64,000 nt of DNA from Spartobacteria bacterium (GTDB taxonomy: Bacteria; Verrucomicrobiota; Verrucomicrobiia; Chthoniobacterales; UBA10450). This document shows positions 53,062 through 61,703 of the stretch, one piece after another. Position 1 is the first letter of the stretch. Every line of letters begins with the position of its first letter. The notes under the pieces are model-generated. The model did no database searches. It was given only the letters and a program-made list of their open reading frames with translations, and was not told the DNA's origin. The stretch covers positions 265,046 through 329,045 of the forward strand of contig PMSN01000003.1 in assembly GCA_003167555.1 (NCBI GenBank). Direction: 5' to 3'. The translations under genes were made by a program, and so were the position numbers.

Positions 53062-53469
53062 ATGAACTTGCGAAGGCACGCCACCCCGCAGCATCCGGGC
53101 ATCCAACTGGCGCCTCTCGTCGACGTACTCCTTCTTCTCCTCATTTTCTTTCTCATGACCTGGAACGCGGCGCGGACCGAAAACGAGCTCGACGTGAAAA
53201 TTCCCAAAGCAACTTCGGCCAGGGAAAAGAGCGCGCCGATCGGCGACGTTGTGGTCAATGTGAAAGCCGATGGCAATGTCGTCGTCAATCGCCGGACGCT
53301 GACGAACGTCGAACTGAGTGAGATGCTAAAGAAATTGGTGCAGCTTTATCCCGACCAAGCCGTCATCATCCGCGGCGACGAAACGGGCGCGTACAAAAAT
53401 GTCGTCGGGGTTCTGAACATTTGCAGCGAAGCGGGCGTGACCAACGTCGCCTTCGCCACGGCAAAATGA
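53062..53469 (+). CDS. ExbD/TolR-family biopolymer transport protein
   Basis: A 135-residue protein with a short cytoplasmic tail and one N-terminal membrane helix preceded by the family Asp: IQLAPLVDVLLLLLIFFLMTW (Asp near residue 21). A periplasmic domain follows (VVVNRRTLTNVELSEMLKKL, then EAGVTNVAFATAK). It works with the ExbB-like protein just upstream. Its stop overlaps the start of the large TPR gene (ATGA), so the three proteins are made together. Confidence 0.93.
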   Translation: MNLRRHATPQHPGIQLAPLVDVLLLLLIFFLMTWNAARTENELDVKIPKATSAREKSAPIGDVVVNVKADGNVVVNRRTLTNVELSEMLKKLVQLYPDQAVIIRGDETGAYKNVVGVLNICSEAGVTNVAFATAK

Positions 53470-55964
53470 AAAGCGTGCGAGGCGCGGTTTGCCTCGTGCA
53501 AGCGGCGCTGATTTTTTCGGTGCTTCCGGCATCGCTGGCGCAACAGCGCACGCCGGAAGTGCGTCGCGCCCAACCAGTCGACGAGACGCCCATTCCTCGA
53601 GCCGTGCCGGTGGATGGGTCCGTGCCTACTCCTTCGCCGCGACCGCGCCGCAGCCCGTCGGCTACCGAATCGCCGGCCGGGCCTTCTTCGGAATCTTCGC
53701 CAACGGAAACCGAAGCGCCGGACCGTCGTCAGCTCGATTACGCCAACGCGCTTTTCTCGCGGAAACTTTACGACCTGGCCGTGCCGGAATACGAAAAATT
53801 CCTCAGCCAATATCCGGGCGCTCCCGGCCGCGCGAGCGCTTACTTTTACCTGGGCGAATGTTATCGCGCGCTCAATCGCAGCGGCGCGGCGCGCACGAGT
53901 TTCCAGGGCGTGCTCGATAATTATGGCGAGAGCGAGTTCGCCGGCCCGGCGGCTTACGGCGTCGCGGAAATTCTGTTCACCCAAAAGGATTACGCGGGGG
54001 CGCTGCCGCTGTTTCATCGGGCGGCCGCGAAATCGAAAGAGCCGGCGCTCGCCCTTTCCGCGCGCTATTTCGAAGCGCGCTGTCTCGAGAACGTGGACCG
54101 CAAAGATGAAGCGCAGAATTTGTATCAACAGGTCGCCGAGGTAAAAAATCCGAATCCCTATCGAGATGACGCGCGTCTCGCCGCCGGCTCGATCGCGCTG
54201 GCTCGCGGACGAAAAGCGGACGCGCTCAGGAATTACGAAGCGCTCGCGAATGAAACGCAAAAGCCGGCCTTGAAAGCGGAAGCGACGGTGCGCGCCGGCA
54301 TGGTCGCGGTCGATTTACAGCAAACCGAGAAGGGGAAAACCGACAAGGCGATGGCGGAGAAAGCCATGAACCTGTTGACGAAAGGGCGTTCGTTGCCGGA
54401 GGCGGGAAAATGGCGCGCGATTGCCGAGGTGGGATTGCTCCGGCTGCAATATCAATCGGGGCAGTACGACAAAGTGCTGGCGGAATTCAAACGCGGCCAG
54501 GACCAAGTCCCCGAGGAAACGCGCCCGGAAATGATGATGATCGTGGGCAACAGTCACCGCCAACTCGGTCACACGAAGGAAGCCGACGACATTTATCGCC
54601 AGATCATTGCGAAATATCCGGACCGGGAAGAAGCGAAAGACGCGCAGTACCAGCGCCTGATTAATTTCTACAACACGAACGCGTCTTCGCTTCTCACTGA
54701 GATCGACGACTACCTGAAATCGAATCCCGCGCCGGAACGGGCGGACCAGGCAAAGCTGCTCAAGGCGGAATATTTTTACAAGGAACAGAAGTTCGCCGAA
54801 GCGGCCCCGATTTACGCGGAGCTGCGCGCCTCCCATCTTTCGCCGAAGCTGCGCGCGGAGGCCGCCTACAAACTCGGGTGGTGCTATGTGCAGTTGAAGG
54901 ATGGAACGCAGATCATCGATGCGTTCGGTTATTTCGTGAAAGCTTTTCCAGACAGCACGCAAATGCCATCCGCGCTCACGCAGCGCGCGCTGGCGTATCA
55001 GGAAAGCAAAATGTATGACGCCGCGATCGAAGACTTGAATGCGCTGCTCGCGAAGTACCCGGCCGCGCGCGAGCGCGAAGCTGCCCTCCAACAGAAAGCT
55101 CTGATTCTCGGCCAGCAGGATAATGCCAAGGGAATGTCGGATGCGTTTCGGCAGTTGCTGAAGGAGTTTCCGAAGAGTTCCGTGGCCGCGCAGGCGAACT
55201 ATTACATCGGCAAGGCGGCCTTCGAAGCGAAAGATTACAAAGGAGCGCTCGGCTCCCTCGACGCCGCGCGCCAACTGAACAAGGAGCAATATTACAATCT
55301 CGCCTCGCTGCGGATCATCTCCGCGCTCTTTTATCTGAAGGACCGCGCCAGCCTAACGAATGAAGTGAACGCTTTCCTCGCGGCGAGTCCAAACACAAAA
55401 TTGCCGCCCGAGATTCTCGAGTGGCTCGGAGTCGAGTACTACAACGAGAAGAATTACACGGCGGCCGAGAAATATTTCAGCGTCCTCGGCCAGAACGACA
55501 GCCTTGGGAACGTGAAACCGGACTTCTGGTTTTATCTCGCGGACGCGGAAACGAAACTGGGAAATTTCTCGAGGGCGGAAACGGCCTACGAGAACTACCT
55601 TCGCGTGGCGACAGATCCCGCCGCGAAAGCTAAAACCCTGCTCGCGCTCGGCGCGACAAAGATCGCGGCGCACAAACCTGATGAGGCGCAAAAAATTGCC
55701 GAGGAAATCATGACGCTCCAACCGGAAGGACGCGTGAATGCCGAAGCGCGTTTGCTCGCCGGAGACGTGCAGCTCGAACGCCAGCATTTCGATGAAGCCG
55801 GCAAGGCGTTCATGGGCGTGGCGTTGCTTTACGACGATCCGGCGATCACACCGCGCGCGTTACAAAAGGCGGCGCTGGCCTATCAAAAAGCCGGCAAGAA
55901 AGACGAAGCCGACCGCGTTGCGAAACAACTGCGCGAGAAGTATCCCGATTACGTGGGCGGGTAG
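53466..55964 (+). CDS. Exported TPR-repeat protein of the ExbB-ExbD operon
   Basis: An 832-residue protein with a signal peptide (VRGAVCLVQAALIFSVLPASLAQ), then a Pro/Ser-rich linker and, from residue ~85 on, about 15-18 TPR-like units (for example YFYLGECYRALNRSGAAR, ADDIYRQIIAKYPDREEA, YNLASLRIIS). In order it is like CpoB/YbgF and other TPR envelope proteins. It begins on the ExbD stop codon (ATGA), so it probably works with the proton-driven complex in outer-membrane energisation or cell-envelope constriction. One TCGTTAGGC lies inside. A terminator hairpin follows. Confidence 0.85.
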   Translation: MKSVRGAVCLVQAALIFSVLPASLAQQRTPEVRRAQPVDETPIPRAVPVDGSVPTPSPRPRRSPSATESPAGPSSESSPTETEAPDRRQLDYANALFSRKLYDLAVPEYEKFLSQYPGAPGRASAYFYLGECYRALNRSGAARTSFQGVLDNYGESEFAGPAAYGVAEILFTQKDYAGALPLFHRAAAKSKEPALALSARYFEARCLENVDRKDEAQNLYQQVAEVKNPNPYRDDARLAAGSIALARGRKADALRNYEALANETQKPALKAEATVRAGMVAVDLQQTEKGKTDKAMAEKAMNLLTKGRSLPEAGKWRAIAEVGLLRLQYQSGQYDKVLAEFKRGQDQVPEETRPEMMMIVGNSHRQLGHTKEADDIYRQIIAKYPDREEAKDAQYQRLINFYNTNASSLLTEIDDYLKSNPAPERADQAKLLKAEYFYKEQKFAEAAPIYAELRASHLSPKLRAEAAYKLGWCYVQLKDGTQIIDAFGYFVKAFPDSTQMPSALTQRALAYQESKMYDAAIEDLNALLAKYPAAREREAALQQKALILGQQDNAKGMSDAFRQLLKEFPKSSVAAQANYYIGKAAFEAKDYKGALGSLDAARQLNKEQYYNLASLRIISALFYLKDRASLTNEVNAFLAASPNTKLPPEILEWLGVEYYNEKNYTAAEKYFSVLGQNDSLGNVKPDFWFYLADAETKLGNFSRAETAYENYLRVATDPAAKAKTLLALGATKIAAHKPDEAQKIAEEIMTLQPEGRVNAEARLLAGDVQLERQHFDEAGKAFMGVALLYDDPAITPRALQKAALAYQKAGKKDEADRVAKQLREKYPDYVGG

Positions 55965-55969
55965 TCTGA

Positions 55970-55998
55970 AGCCGGGGTTGTCATCCCGGCTCCGTTTT
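55970..55998 (+). terminator. Probable rho-independent terminator of the ExbB-ExbD-TPR operon
   Basis: A 7-base-pair perfect stem AGCCGGG / CCCGGCT (55970-55976 with 55985-55991), an 8-base loop and a TTTT run. It begins 5 bases after the TPR stop codon. Confidence 0.65.
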
Positions 55999-56012
55999 GC
56001 TTGGATGCTCCG

Positions 56013-56687
56013 ATGGAAAAGCTTCGCCCTTGCATCGCGGAATTCATCGGGACCTTTGCGCTTATTTTTGTCGGGATCGGCGCGATCAAGACAGCGGGGG
56101 GGCAGGACACTCTCGCGATTGCGCTGGCGCACGGTTTGACGATCGCGGCGTTCGTCTCCGCCACGATGCATATTTCCGGCGGCCACCTGAATCCGGCCGT
56201 CACGTTCGGGGTGGTTTGCAGTGGTCACATGACCTGGGCCGCGGCCATCCGCTATTGGATTGCGCAATTATTGGGCGGAACGGCAGCGGCCTTGATCTGT
56301 CTCAGTCTTTTCGGACACGATGTTGTCGTAACCGGAACGCCACAGCTGGCGATCAATCTCACCCCGGCGCAGGGAATTCTGGTCGAAGCGATTCTCACGT
56401 TCTTCCTCGTTTTCGTCGTGCATGGCACTGGGGTTGATGAACGCGGCCGGCGTGTCGCCGGTCTCGCGATCGGGGCTACGATCACGCTGGACATTTTGTT
56501 CGGCGGCCCGCTCACCGGCGCGGCGATGAATCCGGCGCGCGTCTTTGGACCCGCGCTTGCGGCTGGTTTCTGGAAAGCGCATTACGTTTACTGGCTCGGG
56601 CCGATGCTCGGCGGAGCATTGGGCGGATTTGTTTACCGGATTCTTATGGAGCGGACGCCGGCACCTGCGCCAGTCGATCCGCGTTAA
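56013..56687 (+). CDS. Aquaporin (MIP family channel)
   Basis: A 224-residue channel protein with six helices and two half-helices. The two NPA boxes are GGHLNPAVTFG (near residue 63) and GAAMNPARVFGPAL (near 174); the Arg after the second NPA forms the selectivity filter. The residue pattern looks more like a water-selective aquaporin than a glycerol facilitator (no Asp after the second NPAR). ATG 56013 fits the family N-terminus (LRPCIAEFIGTF). Its stop overlaps the stop of a truncated imuB on the other strand. Confidence 0.94.
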   Translation: MEKLRPCIAEFIGTFALIFVGIGAIKTAGGQDTLAIALAHGLTIAAFVSATMHISGGHLNPAVTFGVVCSGHMTWAAAIRYWIAQLLGGTAAALICLSLFGHDVVVTGTPQLAINLTPAQGILVEAILTFFLVFVVHGTGVDERGRRVAGLAIGATITLDILFGGPLTGAAMNPARVFGPALAAGFWKAHYVYWLGPMLGGALGGFVYRILMERTPAPAPVDPR

Positions 56688-57205
56688 CCGATCGCCAGCG
56701 TTTCAATCGGTAGCGCGTCGAGAAATTCACTCACGTTCTCGATCTGGAGGATTGGATTCGCGAGATGCGCGGCGAGGAAACTTGCATCCGGTATCGGGGC
56801 GATGCCGGCTTGTGCGGTAATTTCAAAGTCGGCTAACTGCTCGATCATGCGGGTAACTTTCGTTCCCACATTTCTCGCATCCGTAAATTGGACCGTGGAA
56901 ATCCCCGGACCGGTTTCTTCCATATAGGGAGCGAGCGCCCCGGCGAAACGAAGCAGGATTCCTTGCAGCAAATTTTCCTGCGATCGAGCCCGCACTTTTA
57001 CCACGAGCTGGAGGCAGCGCGCCAAGCCCTGGCTCGGCGTCATTCCACTTCGCACTCCGGTTTGTTCGGCCGCCGCGTTGAGCTGAATGATCACCGCTTT
57101 TTTTTCCTGATCATCGATCAACGCGACGGGTTTCGTGCGCAACTCCGGCTGGTGACGGAGCGCGGCTTGCAAATAGAAATCGGGCAAATAAATCGTCGCA
57201 AACAT
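56684..57205 (-). pseudogene. imuB: Truncated imuB (Y-family polymerase-like), N-terminal part only
   Basis: A 173-residue sequence matching the N-terminal palm/finger region of ImuB, the inactive Y-family polymerase-like partner in the ImuA-ImuB-DnaE2 mutasome: IYLPDFYLQAALRH at the start, VRSGMTPSQGLARC, and PIPDASFLAAHLA near the end. Full ImuB proteins are usually 400-500 residues; here the reading frame stops at LPIETLAIG, and the aquaporin gene occupies the other strand right beyond it. The thumb, little-finger and C-terminal interaction regions are missing. It shares one base with the imuA stop. It may be a decayed gene or a small surviving domain. Confidence 0.75.
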
Positions 57206-57855
57206 CAGCCTGCTCCGAGCATTGCTTGTCTTCCGCCTTGCGTGCGTTTCACGATAATCTTCAAACGCGGAGCGAGCGCATCCTGCTCCAGATCCGCCAG
57301 CGTCCACGCGTTATCGAGGGACAACTTTAGTTGCGCGCTGCTCAGGATGCTCGCGCGGGTGAGGACGAGAAAAGCGGTCGGGGCCGCTTCGACGAGCCGT
57401 TGCAATCGATACCAGGTGGTTTGTGGAATTTTGCGCAGCTCATCCGGGACATTCAGGACGAGATCGAGAATGACGAGGGGGAAATTGCCATCGCGCAAAA
57501 GCAGATCGGCGGCTTTGACCGCATCGAAAGCTTTCGTGCAACGGACCCAAAGCAGGTTGCGCAAGCGCGCAGGGCCGAGGGATTGCGGATCGAATGAATC
57601 CCGGCCGTCGATCAAGCCGAGGAAATAGCCGTCGCGATGTGCTCGCTCCAAAAGAGCGCAGATCAAAAGCGCGCTGCCGGCGCTCGCATTCGGGCTGCTC
57701 AATTCCGTGATGGCGCTTTTCGGCAGCCCTCCTTCGATCGCCTCGTCGATGAGAGGGAGACCCGTCGCTAATCGGAGATGGGAGGGAGGCGCTTGTTGGG
57801 GAAAACGTTCCGCGAGCAGCTTCCGGAGATCGACAATGGAACTGCTGCCAGCCAT
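57205..57855 (-). CDS. imuA: ImuA-like SOS protein (RecA-like fold)
   Basis: A 216-residue protein similar to ImuA, the RecA/SulA-related accessory factor of DNA-damage mutagenesis. ATGLPLIDEAIEGGLPKSAITEL is the typical start. The Walker A position reads SSPNASAGSALL without the Lys, as in many ImuA proteins that do not hydrolyse ATP. VILDLVLNVPDELRKIPQTTWYRLQRLVEAAPTAFLVLT is the familiar central block, broken here into its helices. A LexA-type palindrome lies 28 bases upstream, predicting SOS induction. Confidence 0.85.
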   Translation of the reverse strand: MAGSSSIVDLRKLLAERFPQQAPPSHLRLATGLPLIDEAIEGGLPKSAITELSSPNASAGSALLICALLERAHRDGYFLGLIDGRDSFDPQSLGPARLRNLLWVRCTKAFDAVKAADLLLRDGNFPLVILDLVLNVPDELRKIPQTTWYRLQRLVEAAPTAFLVLTRASILSSAQLKLSLDNAWTLADLEQDALAPRLKIIVKRTQGGRQAMLGAG

Positions 57856-57883
57856 GCCCTGAAAATGACACAGCCGATAGATA

Positions 57884-57897
57884 TGTTCAACTGAACA
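57884..57897. promoter_or_regulatory. LexA operator upstream of imuA
   Basis: TGTTCAACTGAACA, a perfect inverted repeat (TGTTCA-AC-TGAACA) between the lexA stop and the imuA ATG (28 bases away). It fits TGTTC-N4-GAACA, which I recall as the Verrucomicrobia LexA motif. Confidence 0.85.
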
Positions 57898-58521
57898 CTA
57901 ACCCCGCTTCCGGCGCACGGGTATCTGTTTCCGCACCAGCGAGACCATCACGCCTTGAATGCGCAGCTCACGGGCTGGGACCAGATTCGGGTAAAGCGGG
58001 TTCTCCGCCTTCAAGTAAGGCCGGCCATGTTCGGTGACGTAACGCTTCAAGGTCGTTTCCCCGTCGATCAACGCCGCCACGATGTCGCCGTTGTGCACTT
58101 CTTTGCGGTCTTCCAGAATCACGATGTCCCCGTCCAGAATATGCGCATCGATCATGGAATCGCCGCGGACGCGCAGCGCGAACATGCGTCCGTTCTTGGA
58201 AGCATTCGCGGAGCGCGCGTCGAGGGAAACATGGCCTTCAATCGTCTGTTCCGTGAGCGTCGCCATGCCGGCCGGGATCTGTCCGTAAATCGGAATGTCC
58301 GTGATGCGAACTTTCTGCACCGGGGTGATAAGGGCGCGGGCCTTGCGCGCGTGACGGTCGAGAAATCCTTTGCGCTCGAGCGTGTCGATGTATTGCATGA
58401 CCGACGTCTGACTCGCGAAGCCGAAATGATGCTGGATCTCGCGCGTGCTCGGGGTGATCCCTTTTTCACGCTGCTCGAATTGGATGAATTCCAGGATGCC
58501 TCGCTGTCGCTCCGTGAGCAT
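57898..58521 (-). CDS. lexA: LexA repressor
   Basis: SOS repressor that cleaves itself when RecA filaments form. The 207-residue protein has the N-terminal winged helix (RGILEFIQFEQREKGITPS then TREIQHHFGFASQTSVMQYI). The self-cleavage site is Ala84-Gly85 in YGQIPAGMA, and the catalytic pair is Ser122 in VRGDSMIDAHILDGD and Lys159 in GETTLKRY. It has its own palindromic operator 33 bases upstream (58554-58567), so it is auto-regulated. Confidence 0.97.
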   Translation of the reverse strand: MLTERQRGILEFIQFEQREKGITPSTREIQHHFGFASQTSVMQYIDTLERKGFLDRHARKARALITPVQKVRITDIPIYGQIPAGMATLTEQTIEGHVSLDARSANASKNGRMFALRVRGDSMIDAHILDGDIVILEDRKEVHNGDIVAALIDGETTLKRYVTEHGRPYLKAENPLYPNLVPARELRIQGVMVSLVRKQIPVRRKRG

Positions 58522-58553
58522 GCTCTATCTTCGCCAGAAAAAAAAGGACTTCA

Positions 58554-58567
58554 AGTTCAAATGAACA
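58554..58567. promoter_or_regulatory. LexA operator upstream of lexA
   Basis: AGTTCAAATGAACA, matching TGTTCA-NN-TGAACA except the first base, 33 bases before the lexA ATG. Two similar sites, before lexA and before imuA, support each other. Confidence 0.82.
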
Positions 58568-58590
58568 CCTGCACCCGAACCCAGGCGTGA

Positions 58591-59175
58591 TTAATGCAGC
58601 GATAACTGAAACGCGATTTCATCGAGCTGACTCGACCAACGAGTCAGGTACGCGAACGCGAAGTAAAGATTCGATAAGTCCGCGGCTTGGTCTGCTGGAT
58701 TCTTCGCCCAAGCCGGATTGATCTGGTGCAGTTGTGCGAGCGCGGTGTCGGATAGATTCTGAATTTTCGCGCGCACCTCCTTTGTCTGGCTCTGCACGTC
58801 CAGGATTTCCGGCTTCAAGAGCGAGCGGCCTAACGCGTTTGACGTTGCCCGAATTTTTTCCAGCAGGAGATTCGCGCGCTGAGTCACCGCGCCCACTGCG
58901 GGAAACAAATCGTGTAATTGCGTTGGAATTGTTTGGTCGGCGGAAGAGGGTGCGCAGCCGTGCAAGCTCAGGAGGTGATGCAGTCTCCGTTTGGGATCCT
59001 GCAAAATTTGATACGCCTCATTCAGACTCGCAAAGCTCGGGTCCTTTTCATCTGATCGATTTGTCTGCGCGTCCGGGTGCACCTGCAAAGTTTTCTTGTG
59101 ATACGCGTCCTTCAGCTCAGCGGGATCGAGCCACGGCGCCTGCGGTTGATCGAGCAGCGCGAAATAATCGATCAT
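58591..59175 (-). CDS. hscB: HscB-like J-domain co-chaperone
   Basis: Fe-S assembly co-chaperone that stimulates HscA/DnaK. The 194-residue protein starts at ATG 59175 (MIDYFALLDQPQAPWLD). The J-domain has KDAYHKKTLQVHPDAQTN with the HPD motif, then SFASLNEAYQILQDPKRRLHHLL. The C-terminal ~80 residues form the HscB-type helical bundle. The start overlaps the ErpA-like gene by ATGA. No IscU or HscA gene is adjacent. Confidence 0.88.
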   Translation of the reverse strand: MIDYFALLDQPQAPWLDPAELKDAYHKKTLQVHPDAQTNRSDEKDPSFASLNEAYQILQDPKRRLHHLLSLHGCAPSSADQTIPTQLHDLFPAVGAVTQRANLLLEKIRATSNALGRSLLKPEILDVQSQTKEVRAKIQNLSDTALAQLHQINPAWAKNPADQAADLSNLYFAFAYLTRWSSQLDEIAFQLSLH

Positions 59176-59552
59176 GCAGCGAAGCTCTCGCCGCAGGAGC
59201 AATGCGCCACCGCATTCGGATTCGTCACCTTGAATCCGCCCTTTTGCAGATCGTCGCTGTAATCGAGGAGCGAGCCGCTGACGAAGAGCGCGCTTTTCGG
59301 ATCGACGACCACGCGGACGTCGGACGATTGCACGAGGATGTCGCGATTCGCCGGTCCATCCACGAGATCCATTTTGTATTGCAACCCGGAGCAGCCGCCG
59401 CCGATCACGGCGACGCGCAGTGCGCCCGTCCCGCGTCCTTGTTTTTGAAGGAGCGAGTTCAGTTTCCGCGAGGCGTTCTCCGTGACCTTGATCAGGCGCT
59501 CATTCCCGATCTTGTAATTGATCGGGGCGGGTTGAGTGGACGTTTCTGACAC
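59172..59552 (-). CDS. erpA: A-type Fe-S carrier (IscA/ErpA-like)
   Basis: A 126-residue HesB-family protein that carries Fe-S clusters to apo-enzymes. The three ligand cysteines are Cys54 in GGGCSGLQYKMDLVDG and Cys118/Cys120 in AHCSCGESF. The strand VDPKSALFVSGSLLDYSDDL is typical. It is translationally coupled to hscB; together they form a small Fe-S maturation unit. The exact paralogue (IscA, ErpA or SufA) is not decidable from sequence alone. Confidence 0.93.
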   Translation of the reverse strand: MSETSTQPAPINYKIGNERLIKVTENASRKLNSLLQKQGRGTGALRVAVIGGGCSGLQYKMDLVDGPANRDILVQSSDVRVVVDPKSALFVSGSLLDYSDDLQKGGFKVTNPNAVAHCSCGESFAA

Positions 59553-59593
59553 GGGGAAAGTTAGTGGGCGGGGTGATTATCGCAAGGTCGCCC

Positions 59594-60586
59594 TCAGGCG
59601 AGCTGCGCGAGCGGTAAGGCATGCGCCGCGGCGATCGCTTCGATCTCGGCAAGAGTCGAGACGTGCTGGAATTTCTCGCGCAGCATTTTGCTGTTCGGAA
59701 AACCTTTCGAGTAGGCCATCAACCGCGCCCGCATGGAACGAATCGCTTGATCCTCGCAACCCCATTCTTCCACCGCGAGCTGGCAATGCCGCTGGATCAG
59801 GTCCCACCTCTCGGCCAAATCGGGAGACGCGAGAGTGTCGCCCGTCGCGAGGTACTGTTTGATCTCCGCGAAAATCCATGGAGAACTCATGGCCGCGCGG
59901 CCGATCATCGCGCCGGCGACGCCGGTCTCGGCGCGGCGCTTGGCCACTATCGGACCAGTCGTTAGGTCGCCGTTTCCCACCACGGGAATCGAGACCGCTG
60001 CGACGACTTCTCCGATCACATTCCAATCGGCCTCACCCGAATAACCTTGCGCACGGGTGCGCCCATGCACCGCGAGGGCGAGCACGCCGGTCTCTTCCAG
60101 GATGCGCGCCACCCGAGGAGCATTGATCGAGTCCGTGTCCCAGCCGATCCGGATCTTGGCCGTCACCGGCCTCGGCGCCACCGCACGCACGACTGCTTCA
60201 GCCACGGCAGCCAGCGTCGGACAATCCTTCAAGAGCGCCGAGCCGCCGTTTTTCGCCACGACCTTGTTCACCGGACACCCAAAATTGAGATCGATGAAAT
60301 CCGGCCGCACCCAATCCACGACATGTCTCGCCGCTTCCGCCATGTGTTCCGCGTTTCCGCCAAAAAGCTGCACGCCGATCGGCCGCTCGCATTCGTCGAA
60401 ATCGAGATAGTAGCGCGTGCGTTCGTTCCGCCGGAACACGCCCTCAGCCGAGACGAATTCCGTGACGAGCACATCCGCGCCGCGCTCTTTGCAGAGCTGG
60501 CGAAAAATCTTGTCCGACACTCCCGCCATCGGCGCGAGATAAAGCGGAAAGCTGGATGCGGAAAACCAGGGAAGCAGGGAATTCAT
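59594..60586 (-). CDS. dusB: tRNA-dihydrouridine synthase (DusB-like)
   Basis: FMN-dependent enzyme reducing uridine in tRNA D-loops. The 330-residue protein starts at ATG 60586 (MNSLLPWFSA). The barrel has YLAPMAGVSDKIFRQLCKERGADV, catalytic Cys104 in LNFGCPVNKVV, KIRIGWD, LAVHGRTRAQGYSG and PVVGNGDL. The longer upstream frame adds Arg/Cys-rich residues without family match. It lies 41 bases after the ErpA-like gene's start, on the same strand but upstream of it. Confidence 0.93.
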   Translation of the reverse strand: MNSLLPWFSASSFPLYLAPMAGVSDKIFRQLCKERGADVLVTEFVSAEGVFRRNERTRYYLDFDECERPIGVQLFGGNAEHMAEAARHVVDWVRPDFIDLNFGCPVNKVVAKNGGSALLKDCPTLAAVAEAVVRAVAPRPVTAKIRIGWDTDSINAPRVARILEETGVLALAVHGRTRAQGYSGEADWNVIGEVVAAVSIPVVGNGDLTTGPIVAKRRAETGVAGAMIGRAAMSSPWIFAEIKQYLATGDTLASPDLAERWDLIQRHCQLAVEEWGCEDQAIRSMRARLMAYSKGFPNSKMLREKFQHVSTLAEIEAIAAAHALPLAQLA

Positions 60587-60716
60587 GGCCGCGCAATGTC
60601 TCACAGAAATGTGAGCGGCGCAGGTGGATCGGGCTTTCACAGCGACGACTCGGCATGGCAAAGATTCAGTCCGCGTTTACGCTAACGGCAAATCTCTCCC
60701 GTGGGCTTAATCGGTT

Positions 60717-61703
60717 ATGCTAATTTTCCTGCCAGGTTCGAAGGGCGACATCGCGGTAAATGTTTCCGATTTTTGGTCGGACCAGCGGGGGATCGGAATA
60801 AAGGGCTGGGTTACTGCTGAAAGCGGTCCGCCTGACGATCTGGAATTTGTTTATGATGGCGTGGTTGTGCCGATCACGTCGTGGCATGCGCGCGATGATA
60901 TTGCCCGGAAGGCGCCGACAGTATTCCGCGGGCTGGCCTGGGGGTTTTGGTGCTACCTGCCGTCGACATCGACGCCTTCCGTTACGATTCGACGTCGCAA
61001 TTTCAAATCGCGCGACAGCGGTGTTCTCCGGCTGAAGCGGCACGCCGCCAAACTTCCGGCCTGGCAGAGGGCAGAGGGTTTGCAATTGTTCGAGGAATTC
61101 CGCGCTGAAGCCAATCGCTTGAAAGGCAAGGTTCTCGAAATCGGATCACGTCAGGTGGTTCTTGGGGGACAAAGCAAACGCAGTCTGTTTCCAGACTGCT
61201 CATATGTCGGGTTCGACTATTACGGGGATGCCAACACCGACATTGTCGGCGATGCGCACGAGCTATCCAAATTCTTTGGCAGCGAGTTTGACGCGGTTTT
61301 TTCCCTGGCTGTTCTCGAGCATTTCGCGATGCCGTGGGTTGTCGCAGCGGAGATCAACAAGGTATTAAAAGTGGGCGGGTTGACGTTCCATTCCACCCAC
61401 TTCGCTTTTCCGTTGCACGAGCGGCCGTGGGATTTCTGGCGCTACACCGACCAGGCTCTGCGAATTCTTTTTTCTCCACCGCTGGGATTCGAAATCATTC
61501 GATGTGATTTCGACTCGCCGGCCCGAATGCACCCGGACATCCCGCGCGAGGATTTGATGCATCTTCCGCTGGAACCGGTGTGGCTGGGCATAAGCGTGCT
61601 GGCCCGGAAAATTGCGGCGATCGACGCGACGAAGTTCTTATGGTCGGCATCAGTCGCAGACTGTCTCGGCCACGACTCACACTATCCTCCTCCGCCCGGC
61701 TAG
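60717..61703 (+). CDS. SAM-dependent methyltransferase with unknown N-terminal domain
   Basis: A 328-residue protein. Residues ~115-260 are a class I methyltransferase: GKVLEIGSRQVVLGG (motif I), DCSYVGFDYYGDANTD, DAVFSLAVLEHFAMPWVVAAEINKVLK cut into standard strands, and KVGGLTFHSTHF. The first ~110 residues (SDFWSDQRGIGIKGWV, RRRNFKSRD) have a beta-rich look and may bind a sugar or protein. RYTDQALRILFS also suggests the glycan-associated branch of such enzymes. The substrate is unknown. Confidence 0.78.
   Translation: MLIFLPGSKGDIAVNVSDFWSDQRGIGIKGWVTAESGPPDDLEFVYDGVVVPITSWHARDDIARKAPTVFRGLAWGFWCYLPSTSTPSVTIRRRNFKSRDSGVLRLKRHAAKLPAWQRAEGLQLFEEFRAEANRLKGKVLEIGSRQVVLGGQSKRSLFPDCSYVGFDYYGDANTDIVGDAHELSKFFGSEFDAVFSLAVLEHFAMPWVVAAEINKVLKVGGLTFHSTHFAFPLHERPWDFWRYTDQALRILFSPPLGFEIIRCDFDSPARMHPDIPREDLMHLPLEPVWLGISVLARKIAAIDATKFLWSASVADCLGHDSHYPPPPG

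Noticed and set aside
54315-55289. 324-codon minus-strand frame antisense to the TPR gene
   Set aside because: Antisense shadow; Arg/Leu/Phe-rich with no motif.
57884-58567. LexA palindromes as simple REP elements
   Set aside because: They lie exactly upstream of lexA and imuA, are 14 bases, and fit a LexA operator better than a repeat.
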